A stretch of DNA of 10,623 bases from contig CALWWO010000138.1 of assembly GCA_944385265.1 (NCBI GenBank), positions 1 to 10,623 on the forward strand, given 5' to 3'. A program made the translations under genes and the position numbers. The notes beneath the pieces are model-generated. The model did not search any database, was not told where the DNA came from, and worked only from the letters and a program-made list of their open reading frames with translations. The DNA comes from an uncultured Oscillospiraceae bacterium (GTDB lineage: Bacteria; Bacillota_A; Clostridia; Oscillospirales; Oscillospiraceae). Positions 1-7,845 of this stretch are shown here, piece by piece (within the stretch, counting starts at the first letter, position 1; each line of letters opens with the position of its first letter).

Positions 1-1
1 T

Positions 2-514
2 AAAAAAGAAACAGAATGTTATGATTTTCGCGATGCGCTGGATATATGTTATACGCGCGTCGATCATATGGCGGCTAACACCATACCGGCATGTGAGCAG
101 GTAGAGGAGCTGCTCGGTGTAAAAATATGCAAAAACCTGTTTTTATGCAACAGGCAGCAGACAGATTTCTATCTTTTGCTGATGGAGGGCGAAAAACCGT
201 TTAAGACAAAAGATCTGTCGAAGCAGATAGGGACAAGCAGGCTCTCTTTTGCAAGCGCCGAGGCGATGGAGAAATATTTGAACATCACGCCCGGATCTGT
301 AAGCGTTTTAGGGTTATTGTTCGATAAAGAGAAAAAGGTGACGCTTTTGATAGACAAACCGGTGCTTGAGAAGCCGATGTTTGCATGCCATCCGTGTATA
401 AACACGTCATCGCTCGCGTTTAAAACTAAGGCTCTTATCGAAAAGATACTTCCGGCGATAGACAGGACGCCGCAAATCGTTGACCTGCCGCTCTATGACG
501 GACAAGAAGGCTAG
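2..514 (+). CDS. PrdX/YbaK-like aminoacyl-tRNA deacylase, 5' partial
   Basis: Probable trans-editing deacylase of the prolyl-tRNA synthetase-associated (PrdX/YbaK) family, a cytosolic single-domain enzyme that hydrolyses misacylated tRNA. The frame is open from the window edge, with 170 codons visible. An internal ATG at 68 has no ribosome binding site, and the family fold clearly continues upstream of it (residues ALDICYTRVDH match the conserved N-terminal segment), so the true start lies a few codons before the window. Family marks are the ICKNLFL segment with the conserved lysine, a DLSKQIG..RLSFAS stretch, LNITPGSVSVLGL, and a C-terminal HPCINTSSLAF matching the family's HPN-x-NT motif. 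Substrate specificity cannot be read here: PrdX homologues act on Ala-tRNAPro, but relatives edit other tRNAs. The thrS promoter begins 7 nt after the stop, with no terminator seen between. Confidence 0.82.
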   Translation, partial: KKETECYDFRDALDICYTRVDHMAANTIPACEQVEELLGVKICKNLFLCNRQQTDFYLLLMEGEKPFKTKDLSKQIGTSRLSFASAEAMEKYLNITPGSVSVLGLLFDKEKKVTLLIDKPVLEKPMFACHPCINTSSLAFKTKALIEKILPAIDRTPQIVDLPLYDGQEG

Positions 515-520
515 AAACGC

Positions 521-549
521 TTGACAAGACGGCGCTTTGGTGATAAATT
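521..549 (+). promoter_or_regulatory. Sigma-A-like promoter of the T-box/thrS transcript
   Basis: The -35 TTGACA at 521-526 is a perfect consensus. After a 17-bp spacer comes TAAATT at 544-549 (4 of 6), preceded directly by TGA at 541-543, which fits an extended -10 (TGn). Transcription would start near 556, a little upstream of stem I of the T-box. Confidence 0.65.
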
Positions 550-555
550 GACTAA

Positions 556-818
556 GTAATATGTTATATCGCATAGGCGTTGATGGAGAAGACCGCGCTG
601 TACAGTGCAGAGAGAAGGGGTCTGAGGCTGTAAGCCCTTTTACAAAGTAGGCGCAGGTGTCTACCGCTCCGGAGCTTTTCTTTTGAAATTGAAGTAGGAA
701 GAGACGCGTGCGCGCGTTACAGCGCTAAACTGAGCGGCGGATGTTTTGCCGATATCCGCAATCAGGGTGGAACCGTGTGTATTATTGCACCCCTGAAGAT
801 ATCTTCAGGGGTGCTTTT
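556..818 (+). ncRNA. T-box riboswitch leader (threonine) of thrS
   Basis: This leader senses uncharged tRNAThr and switches between terminator and antiterminator ahead of thrS. Stem I can be drawn with a basal GGAG (585-588) / CTCC (667-670) helix, an internal loop holding ACC (663-665), and an upper GCGC (595-598) / GCGC (651-654) plus ACC/GGT helix. A distal AAGGG (615-619) / CCCTT (635-639) helix follows. The ACC in the internal loop is the expected specifier codon, a Thr codon followed by a purine. A stem III candidate is GCGGAT (737-742) / ATCCGC (754-759). The T-box antiterminator is canonical: CAGGG (763-767), bulge TGGAACC (768-774), GTGT (775-778), pairing with GCAC (787-790) and CCCTG (791-795). 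TGGA would pair with a UCCA tRNA 3' end. The competing terminator starts at 787. The specifier assignment rests on my hand folding and on the downstream gene. Confidence 0.95.
787..818 (+). terminator. T-box leader terminator upstream of thrS
   Basis: A perfect 14-bp inverted repeat (arms 787-800 and 801-814) is followed by TTTT at 815-818. The 5' arm contains GCACCCCTG, which is also the 3' strand of the T-box antiterminator, so the two folds are mutually exclusive. Confidence 0.93.
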
Positions 819-841
819 ATTTGTTTACAGGAGGAAATAAA

Positions 842-2587
842 ATGAGCGAAAATAACGAATTCAGCTTTGAAAATCCAGAATACAGGAAAACATACTGGCA
901 TACGACGTCGCACATCATGGCACAGGCTGTAAAAAGGCTGTATCCGGAGACAAAGCTTGCCATCGGACCTGCCATCGAAAACGGCTTTTACTATGATTTT
1001 GACTCTGAGACCACGTTCACTCCGGAGATATTGGAGCAGATCGAGGCGGAAATGAGAAAAATATGCAAAGAAAAGCTCAAGCTAGAGAGATTTGAGCTCC
1101 CGCGGGAAGAAGCGCTGAAGCTGATGGAAAACGAGCCGTACAAGGTCGAGCTTATAAACGACCTGCCGGACGATGCGGTGATATCCTTTTATAAGCAAGG
1201 CGACTTTACCGACCTGTGCGCCGGACCGCACCTTGATTCTACAGGAAGAGTTAAAGGAAACGCAATAAAGCTCACATCATGCACGGGCGCATATTGGAGA
1301 GGCGATTCTAACAATAAAATGCTCCAGCGCATATACGGCGTTGCATATCCGAAGAAGGACGAGCTTGAGGCATATTTGCAGAGAATAGAAGAGGCGAAAA
1401 AGCGCGATCACCGCAAGCTCGGCAAAGAGCTTGGGCTTTATATGCTTATGGAGGAGGGACCGGGATTCCCGTTCTTCCTGCCGAAGGGTATGGTGCTTAG
1501 AAATACGCTTATAGATTACTGGCGCGAGGTGCATAAGCGTTACGGATATGTTGAGATCTCTACGCCGATGATCTTGAACCGTCAGCTCTGGGAGAGGAGC
1601 GGTCACTGGGACCATTACAAAGACAATATGTACTTTACGCAGATAGACGGCGAGGACTATGCAATAAAGCCGATGAATTGTCCCGGTGGTATGCTCGTTT
1701 ATAAATCCGAGCCGCATTCATACCGCGATCTGCCGCTCCGCTGCGGCGAGCTCGGACTTGTGCACCGCCATGAGCTCTCCGGCGCGCTCCACGGACTTTT
1801 CCGCGTGCGTTGCTTTACGCAGGACGACGCGCATATATTTATGACGCGCGACCAGATGAAAGACGAGATAAAAAATGTAACAAAGCTGTTCGACGAGGTA
1901 TATTCGCTGTTCGGGCTCAAATATGAGATTGAGCTTTCTACGATGCCGGAGGATCACATCGGCACTGTGGAAGAGTGGGAGGAAAATCAGGATATACTCA
2001 AGGAAGCTATCACGGAGCTGGGAAAAACTTATATCGTAAATGAAGGCGACGGCGCATTTTACGGACCAAAACTTGATTTCCATATTGAAGATTGTCTGGG
2101 ACGTACATGGCAGTGCGGCACTATCCAGCTTGACAGCCAGCTTCCAGAGAGATTTGAGCTTGAATATGTCGGCGCGGACGGCGAAAAGCACCGCCCAGTC
2201 ATGATACACCGCGTCGTATTTGGCTCTATCGAGAGATTTATTGGTGTTATTACAGAACATTTTGGCGGCGCGTTTCCTGTGTGGCTGTCACCTGTACAGG
2301 TCAAGGTGTTGCCGATAACGGACCGCACAAAAGAGTATGCTCAGGAGATAGCCGATAAACTCAACGCCGCCGGCGTCAGGGTAGAGACAGATTTCCGCAG
2401 CGAGAAAATAGGCTACAAGATCAGAGAAGCTCAGAATCTGAAGATACCGTATATGCTCGTCGTCGGTGATAAGGAGGCGGAAAACGGCACGGTTTCAGTA
2501 AGGCACAGGTCAGACGGAGACCTCGGTGCGCTGCCGTATGACAAATTTGAGACGATGATCAAAGACCTTATAATAAACAGAAAATAA
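842..2587 (+). CDS. thrS: Threonine--tRNA ligase, TGS-less form
   Basis: Cytosolic ThrRS charging tRNAThr. The start is ATG 842, with AGGAGG at 829-834 seven bases upstream; an in-frame TTG at 821 lies before this site and is not used. The product is 581 residues, against about 640 for the usual bacterial enzyme. The missing part is the N-terminal TGS domain, since the protein opens directly in the editing domain. Editing-site residues are H20 and H24 (HTTSH) and C126/H130 (CAGPH). Class II catalytic core zinc ligands are C280 (MNCPGG), H331 (DDAHIF) and H456 (MIHRVVFGSIERF, motif 3). Motif 2 contains R321 and R323 before FTQDDAHIF. The anticodon-binding domain spans about 485-575. All expected catalytic and editing residues are present, so it should be active and self-editing. 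Expression is controlled by the threonine T-box; a terminator follows 10 bases after the stop. Confidence 0.98.
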   Translation: MSENNEFSFENPEYRKTYWHTTSHIMAQAVKRLYPETKLAIGPAIENGFYYDFDSETTFTPEILEQIEAEMRKICKEKLKLERFELPREEALKLMENEPYKVELINDLPDDAVISFYKQGDFTDLCAGPHLDSTGRVKGNAIKLTSCTGAYWRGDSNNKMLQRIYGVAYPKKDELEAYLQRIEEAKKRDHRKLGKELGLYMLMEEGPGFPFFLPKGMVLRNTLIDYWREVHKRYGYVEISTPMILNRQLWERSGHWDHYKDNMYFTQIDGEDYAIKPMNCPGGMLVYKSEPHSYRDLPLRCGELGLVHRHELSGALHGLFRVRCFTQDDAHIFMTRDQMKDEIKNVTKLFDEVYSLFGLKYEIELSTMPEDHIGTVEEWEENQDILKEAITELGKTYIVNEGDGAFYGPKLDFHIEDCLGRTWQCGTIQLDSQLPERFELEYVGADGEKHRPVMIHRVVFGSIERFIGVITEHFGGAFPVWLSPVQVKVLPITDRTKEYAQEIADKLNAAGVRVETDFRSEKIGYKIREAQNLKIPYMLVVGDKEAENGTVSVRHRSDGDLGALPYDKFETMIKDLIINRK

Positions 2588-2597
2588 ATTTAAAAAG

Positions 2598-2633
2598 CAA
2601 GACCGCCGGGCAAGGCTGCCGGCGGTCTTGTTT
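2598..2633 (+). terminator. Intrinsic terminator of thrS
   Basis: A perfect 12-bp GC-rich stem (CAAGACCGCCGG at 2598-2609 with its complement at 2619-2630) with a 9-nt loop, followed by TTT and an AT-rich tract. It lies 10 bases after the thrS stop. Confidence 0.9.
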
Positions 2634-2694
2634 CTATTGACAATCGATTGCAGAGCATATGAGTTTTAACATAATATTTACAATATCGAACTTG

Positions 2695-2700
2695 TATAAT
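2695..2700 (+). promoter_or_regulatory. Candidate -10 box for the YtvI-like gene
   Basis: TATAAT at 2695-2700 is a perfect -10 hexamer in a very AT-rich stretch 53 bases before the ATG. No convincing -35 sits at 16-18 bp. The nearest TTGACA-like elements (TTGACA 2637-2642, TTAACA 2666-2671) are spaced too far away, so the assignment is tentative. Confidence 0.4.
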
Positions 2701-2752
2701 ATTTGATTTTTTGGCTGATTCTGTTATCCTTATTATAGGAGGAAATGTCAAA

Positions 2753-3814
2753 ATGGAAATTGAAAAAAAGAGAAATTTTATAATCAGATTTTGCTGGCTT
2801 GCCCTTGTATGTCTGATAATCTATATATTAGTAAAGCTTCTTGGAAATCTGCTTTTGCCATTCGTCGTTGGATTTGTGATCGCGGCTGTGATAAAAACGC
2901 CGGTCGAATTTATATCAAGGAAGCTACATATAAAGAAAAATATACTCTCTGCCGTTATATTGACGCTTTTGTATCTGTTATGCCTGCTTATACTGCTTGT
3001 GTCCGGAAACGAGCTGTATGAGTTTGTTGTAAGGCAGATCGAAAACGCGCCGACGGTTTATTCTGAAAAAATCGCGCCGATCATAAATACGGTTATAGCA
3101 AAGCTGGAGATGATGTTCCCGCATTTAGAGGATATGTTTAATATCCAGGTGGACACGCTCATATCGGAATCAATGTCGATTGTTACGACGCTTGCAGCTA
3201 ATTTGCTGCAACGGGTTACGGGAGCTGTAACGAGCTTGCCGTCCATAATTATGGATATAACATTTGCCATCGCGGCGTCGTACTTTTTTGCGCTTGATTA
3301 TAACAATGTAATAAAGGCGTTTTTAAGACAGTTTTCATCGGAGATAGGCGACAAGATGATCCGTGCAAAAAACAGCGCGTTTCAGACAGTAAAGGAATAT
3401 TGCCGAGTATATGGAATTATTATACTTTGCACGTTTACGGAACTGATAATAGGATTTTCGATAATACGCGTGAACAATATGTTCTGGATAGCGCTTGTTA
3501 TCGCACTTATTGACATTCTGCCCATTGTGGGAACGGGAACGTTCCTCATCCCATGGGGCGTTATACTGTGCCTTATGGGCGATTTTGGACGCGGCATAGG
3601 GATGCTGCTGCTGTATTTGATAATAACGGTAATAAGGCAGGTACTTGAGCCTAAAATCGTCGGGAAAAGGATAGGGCTTTCACCGGTTATCACCCTATTT
3701 GGCATATATCTTGGCGGTAAAATAATGGGAATTTTCGGAATAATCATTTTGCCAATGTCTTTCGCCGTTATAAAGAACTGGAACGACGAGGGCATCATAA
3801 AGCTGTATAAATAA
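2753..3814 (+). CDS. AI-2E family membrane protein, YtvI-like
   Basis: Polytopic inner-membrane protein of the AI-2E/UPF0118 (PerM/TqsA-like) family, closest by recognition to the sporulation integral membrane protein YtvI of Bacillota. The start is ATG 2753, with AGGAGG at 2737-2742; a TTG at 2711 in the same frame lies upstream of that site and is rejected. Of 353 residues, about eight segments are hydrophobic: roughly 10-30, 31-48, 63-84, 160-180, 216-239, 244-270, 279-297 and 311-336. A soluble amphipathic region at about 86-150 lies between the third and fourth, as is typical of the family. Family signatures are DILPIVGTGTFLIPW (254-268) and RQVLEPKIVG (295-304) followed by IGLSP. The substrate is unknown; despite the family name there is no evidence here for autoinducer transport. 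It is monocistronic, between the thrS terminator and a bidirectional terminator. YtvI homology would imply a spore former, but that is inference. Confidence 0.88.
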   Translation: MEIEKKRNFIIRFCWLALVCLIIYILVKLLGNLLLPFVVGFVIAAVIKTPVEFISRKLHIKKNILSAVILTLLYLLCLLILLVSGNELYEFVVRQIENAPTVYSEKIAPIINTVIAKLEMMFPHLEDMFNIQVDTLISESMSIVTTLAANLLQRVTGAVTSLPSIIMDITFAIAASYFFALDYNNVIKAFLRQFSSEIGDKMIRAKNSAFQTVKEYCRVYGIIILCTFTELIIGFSIIRVNNMFWIALVIALIDILPIVGTGTFLIPWGVILCLMGDFGRGIGMLLLYLIITVIRQVLEPKIVGKRIGLSPVITLFGIYLGGKIMGIFGIIILPMSFAVIKNWNDEGIIKLYK

Positions 3815-3834
3815 TTGCGTCGGGAGAGAGAAAT

Positions 3835-3866
3835 AAAAACCTGAGGAAAATTCCCTCAGGTTTTTT
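3835..3866. terminator. Bidirectional terminator between ytvI-like gene and pdp
   Basis: A 12-bp perfect stem (AAAAACCTGAGG at 3835-3846, complement at 3854-3865) with a 7-nt loop. A T-run (3861-3866) on the plus strand and the matching A-run (3835-3839) mean each strand has hairpin plus U-tract. It serves the convergent plus-strand membrane protein gene and the minus-strand deo operon, whose last stop is at 3889. Confidence 0.92.
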
Positions 3867-3888
3867 GTTTTACTGTATGCCGTACTGA

Positions 3889-5190
3889 TCACCGCATCAC
3901 TTTATAAATAAGCGGAGGTTTAGTTTGCGGAGTATCAGACAATTTTGTGATATCCAACAATACCTTTGCAGCCTCGGCAGCTTTTTCGGCAGAACTCGTG
4001 TGTAAAACAGCAATCGTTTCACCTTTTTTAACATAGTCGCCGATTTTTTTGTTAAGCCTTATCCCGGCGGAGAGGTCTATATCGTCCTCTTTTTTCTCAC
4101 GACCGGCGCCAAGAGTTACAGACAGCGCGCCGATTTTTTTCGCGTCCATTTCCGCAATATACCCGTCACCTGCGGCGGGGACCTCGTATTTGACGGCGGA
4201 ATCGGGGAAAAGCGAAAAATCATCAACACATTTTGCATCCCCACCCTGAGCGGATATCCATTCCTTGAATTTATCGAGCGCTAGTCCGCCTTCAATAGCG
4301 TCGTTGACCTTAGATTTTGCATAGGAGACGTCCCATCCGTTGCACAGCGATAGCATATTTGCTGCAAGCTCGACACAGACGGCACGCAGATCCTCATGCT
4401 TTTCTCCTTTTAGCAAGGCGATAGCCTCCTGTACCTCCAGAGAATTGCCTATATTGTTTCCAAGCGGCACATTCATATCGGTAAGCACAGCGACGACGTT
4501 CCTGCCGCAGGCGGTTCCAATCTTTATCATAGTATCGGCGAGCTTTTCGGCTATCTCCGGCGTCTTATTAAACGAGCCGGAGCCGACCTTTACGTCTAAA
4601 ATTATGGAATGTGCGCCGGAGGCGAGCTTTTTGCTCATGATACTGGAGGCAATAAGCGGTATGGACTCCACAGTGGCAGTCACGTCGCGCAGCGCGTACA
4701 GTTTCTTGTCCGCAGGAGCCAGATTGCCGCTTTGAGCAGTGACGGCTATGCCGATCTTGTCCACCTGAGCGAGAAAGACCTCCGGCGGCAGTGCGATTTG
4801 AAATCCCGGTATAGCTTCAAGCTTATCGGCGGTGCCGCCGGTATAACCGAGACCGCGCCCCGTCATTTTGGCGACCTTGCCGCCGAGAGCTGCGACGATG
4901 GGCGCCACTATAAGAGTCGTTTTATCGCCGACGCCGCCTGTGCTGTGTTTATCCACGGACAGAGTTCCGTATCTTGAGAGATCGAGCATGTCGCCTGAAT
5001 GCGCCATCGCATCGGTAAGAGTGGCGGTCTCACGTTCGGTCATTCCGACAAAATACACAGCCATAGCAAAAGCAGCCATTTGATAATCGGGAATATTTCC
5101 AAGTGTATATTCAGAAATAAGCGTTCTGATCTCATAGTCAGACAGCTCTCCGCCGTCACGTTTTTTTGATATAATGTCGTACATTCTCAT
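3889..5190 (-). CDS. pdp: Pyrimidine-nucleoside phosphorylase
   Basis: Cytosolic enzyme splitting uridine, thymidine or deoxyuridine with phosphate into base and (deoxy)ribose-1-phosphate (EC 2.4.2.2 class). The product is 433 residues, the usual length for the Pdp/DeoA family. The order is a helical alpha lobe, the glycine-rich KHSTGGVGDKTT phosphate-binding segment (81-92), TGRGLGYTGGTADKLEAIPG (110-129), and the alpha/beta lobe with C-terminal barrel-sandwich. Pyrimidine-binding residues equivalent to E. coli thymidine phosphorylase R171, S186 and K190 are R168 (YALRD), S183 and K187. The start at 5190 has GAGGTG about six bases upstream; a second ATG two codons in is less well spaced. It is the last gene of the deo operon, 36 bases after deoB, and ends at a bidirectional terminator. 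The Pdp label over strict thymidine phosphorylase follows Bacillota practice; the sequence alone does not settle specificity. Confidence 0.96.
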   Translation of the reverse strand: MRMYDIISKKRDGGELSDYEIRTLISEYTLGNIPDYQMAAFAMAVYFVGMTERETATLTDAMAHSGDMLDLSRYGTLSVDKHSTGGVGDKTTLIVAPIVAALGGKVAKMTGRGLGYTGGTADKLEAIPGFQIALPPEVFLAQVDKIGIAVTAQSGNLAPADKKLYALRDVTATVESIPLIASSIMSKKLASGAHSIILDVKVGSGSFNKTPEIAEKLADTMIKIGTACGRNVVAVLTDMNVPLGNNIGNSLEVQEAIALLKGEKHEDLRAVCVELAANMLSLCNGWDVSYAKSKVNDAIEGGLALDKFKEWISAQGGDAKCVDDFSLFPDSAVKYEVPAAGDGYIAEMDAKKIGALSVTLGAGREKKEDDIDLSAGIRLNKKIGDYVKKGETIAVLHTSSAEKAAEAAKVLLDITKLSDTPQTKPPLIYKVMR

Positions 5191-5226
5191 TTTATCACCT
5201 CTCCCTGTTTTAATGCTTAATGAAGT

Positions 5227-6396
5227 CTAAGCATCCTTTAAAATTTCCTTTGCAAAGCTACTTCCGTTAGCGCTGTAGCCGACTTTCATGATATCGGCGA
5301 TCGTAGCCGATATATCGGAAAAGGATTTTCTTGTACCGATATCCACAGGTGATATTTTTTTGCCGTATACCAGAAGGGGAATATACTCCCTTGTGTGATC
5401 TGTGCCGGTAAATCCCGGATCGCATCCGTGGTCAGCCGTTATCATAAGCATATCGTCGTCGGACATGGCGGGGATAAATCCGCCGAGCCACTCGTCAAAT
5501 TCAGAGAGCGCTTTGGCGTATCCGTCAATATCCCGCCTGTGACCGTATTTCATGTCAAAATCGACAAAATTGGCAAAGCAGAGCCCGGTAAAATCGGTTT
5601 GAGATGCCTGCATAGTGGCTGACATGCTCTGATAGTTGTCGTGGGCTTCAAGGCTTTGCGATATACCGCGCCCAACAAATATATCGGTGATTTTTCCGAC
5701 TGCTATAGTGTTGAAACCGGCGGCGCTCAAATAATCGAGAATTGTTTTTTCAGGCGGCTCGATCGAGAAATCACGCCTGTTTTCAGTCCGTGTGAAATTC
5801 GGATAGGTGCCGATAAACGGGCGGGCTATCACACGTCCGACGCCGTGTTTACCCTTAAGTATGGCGCGCGCCTTTTTGCAGTAGTCGTATAAGAGCGGTA
5901 CCGGCACCACGCTTTCATGGGCGGCAACCTGAAACACACTGTCAGCCGATGTATATACAATAAGATCTCCCGTTTCGATATGCTGCCTGCCATAGTCCTT
6001 TATGACGACGGTGCCCGAATACGGCTTGTTGCACAAAACGCCTCTGCCGGTAGCCTCAGAAAAGGCTTTTATAATCTCATCAGGGAAGCCATGCGGATAT
6101 GTCGGAAGCGGATTTTCGGAAATAATACCTGAAATCTCCCAGTGCCCTATAGTGGTGTCCTTGCCCATAGAGAGCTCGGCAAGCTTACCGTACGCTGCAG
6201 CGGGAGATGGGACGTCACCCAAAAAATCAAGTCCGTCTATATTGCCGATGCCGAGCTTTTTGAGATTCGGTATATTGAGCAGCGGAGACGTGCTGACGCT
6301 TTTCAGCGTATTTGCGCCGTTATCGCCGAATTTCCCGGCGTCCGGAAGCTCACCGGCGCCGAGGCTGTCTAGAACAATTAAAAATATACGTTTCAT
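5227..6396 (-). CDS. deoB: Phosphopentomutase
   Basis: Interconverts (deoxy)ribose-1-phosphate and the 5-phosphate, linking the two phosphorylases to DeoC. The 389-residue length is typical of the alkaline-phosphatase-superfamily DeoB. By alignment from memory to the Bacillus cereus enzyme, metal ligands are D10 (VLDSLGAGE), D281 and H286 (DFDMKYGHRRD), D322 and H323 (TADHG) and H334 (TDHTRE). The phosphorylated threonine is T81 in GKDTTIGHWE. The cap domain lies between, with CNKPYSGT (122-129) and the RVIARPFIG segment (188-196). All catalytic residues are present. The ATG overlaps the deoD stop (ATGA), indicating translational coupling, and AAAGGA lies just upstream. Confidence 0.98.
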   Translation of the reverse strand: MKRIFLIVLDSLGAGELPDAGKFGDNGANTLKSVSTSPLLNIPNLKKLGIGNIDGLDFLGDVPSPAAAYGKLAELSMGKDTTIGHWEISGIISENPLPTYPHGFPDEIIKAFSEATGRGVLCNKPYSGTVVIKDYGRQHIETGDLIVYTSADSVFQVAAHESVVPVPLLYDYCKKARAILKGKHGVGRVIARPFIGTYPNFTRTENRRDFSIEPPEKTILDYLSAAGFNTIAVGKITDIFVGRGISQSLEAHDNYQSMSATMQASQTDFTGLCFANFVDFDMKYGHRRDIDGYAKALSEFDEWLGGFIPAMSDDDMLMITADHGCDPGFTGTDHTREYIPLLVYGKKISPVDIGTRKSFSDISATIADIMKVGYSANGSSFAKEILKDA

Positions 6397-7130
6397 TTTG
6401 ATTTCCTTTCAAGTTCAACAGCAGTTTCCAGGGCGAGCTCTATTATATCGGTGAAGGAGGTTTGACGTTCCTCAGCCGTAGTTGCTTCTCCCGTTACAAG
6501 GTCGTCCGATATCGTGCATATGGCGAGCGCGTTTTTACCGCTGCGGGCGGCGTTCATGTACAGGGCGGCAGATTCCATTTCAACGGCGAGAACGCCCATT
6601 TTAGACCAGCTCAGCGTGGAGGATGAATCATCGTAAAACCTGTCGGAGGAGAGAAGCGGTCCGACTTTGTAGGAGAGCCCTTTTTCCTCAGCTATGGACG
6701 CAGCCGTCCTCAGTATATCAAAGGAGGCAATGGGAGCAAACGTGCCGGGCAGGCAAAATTGCGAGGCGTAATTTGAATCGGTGCAAGAGCCCATGCCGAG
6801 GACGATATCGCGGAGTTTTACCTTTTCGGATATTGCACCGGCTGAGCCGACTCGTATAATATTTTCAACTTCAAAGAAATTAAATAGCTCATAGCTATAA
6901 ATCCCAATAGACGGCATACCCATACCGCTTGCCATTACGCTAACCGGTACGCCGTTATATGTTCCTGTGTACCCCTGGATACCGCGCACATTGTTTACAA
7001 GTTTGGGATCTTGCAAATAAGTTTCAGCAATAAATTTCGCACGCAGCGGGTCGCCCGGCATCAGGACTGTTTTTGCAAAATCCTCCGGCGTCGCGGCGAT
7101 ATGCGGCGTTGGATAAGGTTTATTAGACAT
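6393..7130 (-). CDS. deoD: Purine nucleoside phosphorylase, DeoD type
   Basis: Hexameric-type PNP phosphorolysing purine (deoxy)nucleosides to base and (deoxy)ribose-1-phosphate. I chose the ATG at 7130 (MSNKPYPTPHIAA, 245 residues) because AGGAGG at 7144-7139 is 8 bases upstream of it and only 2 bases from the ATG at 7136. Residues matching E. coli DeoD are H10, G26 and R30 (MPGDPLR), R49 (NNVRG), R93 and S96 (RVGSAGA), E184-M185-E186 (AVEMESAAL) and the general acid D209 (TISDD). A conserved TTAEERQTSF tail follows. The gene begins 12 bases after deoC, whose TAG lies inside the deoD ribosome binding site. Its stop overlaps the deoB start by 4 bases, so expression of the three is likely coupled. 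Confidence 0.97.
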   Translation of the reverse strand: MSNKPYPTPHIAATPEDFAKTVLMPGDPLRAKFIAETYLQDPKLVNNVRGIQGYTGTYNGVPVSVMASGMGMPSIGIYSYELFNFFEVENIIRVGSAGAISEKVKLRDIVLGMGSCTDSNYASQFCLPGTFAPIASFDILRTAASIAEEKGLSYKVGPLLSSDRFYDDSSSTLSWSKMGVLAVEMESAALYMNAARSGKNALAICTISDDLVTGEATTAEERQTSFTDIIELALETAVELERKSK

Positions 7131-7138
7131 ATACATTA

Positions 7139-7144
7139 CCTCCT
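7139..7144 (-). promoter_or_regulatory. deoD ribosome binding site overlapping deoC stop
   Basis: AGGAGG on the minus strand shares bases with the deoC TAG stop (7145-7143). Its 8-base distance to ATG 7130 decides that start over ATG 7136. Confidence 0.8.
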
Positions 7145-7802
7145 ATATCAAATTATTCGCTTTTACTATTTTAACTATTCTGCTGGTACCGAGTCGGGAA
7201 GCGCCAAGCTCGATAAATTTTTGCGCGTCCTCAAGAGAAGATATACCTCCGGCAGCTTTGATCCTGACATTCGGACCGATATTTGCGGCAAAAAGTGCGA
7301 CGTCGTCAAAAGTTGCCCCGCCGGAGGCAAAGCCAGTGGAGGTTTTTATAAAATCAGCGCCGGACTGCGTAACGATGCAGCACATATCGATTTTTTCAGC
7401 TTCCGTCAAAAAACATGTTTCCACTATGACCTTTAATATTCTGTCAGAGCAGATTTTTTTCAGCTCTTTTATCTCCGTGTAAATATTGGTATAGTGTTTG
7501 TCCTTAAGCCAGCCGAGGTTTATGACCATATCGATCTCCGAAGCTCCGTTTTTTATTGCATCCTCCGCCTCAAAGCATTTTGCGGCGGTCGTCGTATTCC
7601 CGTTTGGGAATCCCACGACGGTGCACACGGGTATTTTGCCTTGTAAATACTCTGAAGCGCTTTTTACATACGACGGCGGTATACACACCGATGCTGTCGA
7701 ATACAGCATAGCGTCGTTGCATAGGATTCTGATATCGTCCCAAGTCGCCGTCTGTGCCAACAACGTGTGGTCTACCTTTGATAATATTTCGTTTATATAC
7801 AT
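7143..7802 (-). CDS. deoC: Deoxyribose-phosphate aldolase
   Basis: Class I aldolase cleaving 2-deoxyribose-5-phosphate to acetaldehyde and glyceraldehyde-3-phosphate, the last step of deoxynucleoside breakdown. The start is ATG 7802 ([15 protein letters not shown]), with AGAGGA a few bases upstream. A longer in-frame extension to 7874 would run through the promoter and has no binding site. The 219 residues fit the short bacterial DERA family (about 220). Catalytic residues are the Schiff-base lysine K153 in FIKTSTGF, K182 in IKAAGGI and D91 in SEIDMV. The [14 protein letters not shown] segment (62-75) is typical. It is the first gene of the operon, with a promoter at 7846-7874 giving a leader of roughly 37 nt. 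Confidence 0.97.
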   Translation of the reverse strand: MYINEILSKVDHTLLAQTATWDDIRILCNDAMLYSTASVCIPPSYVKSASEYLQGKIPVCTVVGFPNGNTTTAAKCFEAEDAIKNGASEIDMVINLGWLKDKHYTNIYTEIKELKKICSDRILKVIVETCFLTEAEKIDMCCIVTQSGADFIKTSTGFASGGATFDDVALFAANIGPNVRIKAAGGISSLEDAQKFIELGASRLGTSRIVKIVKANNLI

Positions 7803-7845
7803 AAAAATCCTCTGCCTGAGTAAAAAATATTTGTCATATATAAAT

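Noticed and set aside
821..841. TTG at 821 as the thrS start
   Set aside because: The AGGAGG ribosome binding site lies downstream of it and is ideally placed for ATG 842.
1277..2260. Long open frames on the minus strand inside thrS
   Set aside because: They are antisense to a clearly conserved gene and show no recognisable domain, promoter or ribosome binding site.
2637..2642. TTGACA at 2637 as the -35 for the YtvI-like gene
   Set aside because: It is over 50 bp from the TATAAT at 2695 and no acceptable -10 lies 16-18 bp from it; it probably occurs by chance next to the thrS terminator.
2711..2752. TTG at 2711 as the YtvI-like start
   Set aside because: The AGGAGG at 2737-2742 points to ATG 2753, which also begins a normal membrane-protein N-terminus.
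2753..3814. Quorum-sensing autoinducer exporter
   Set aside because: The AI-2E family name is historical; YtvI-like signatures and the lack of lux or lsr genes give no support for signalling.
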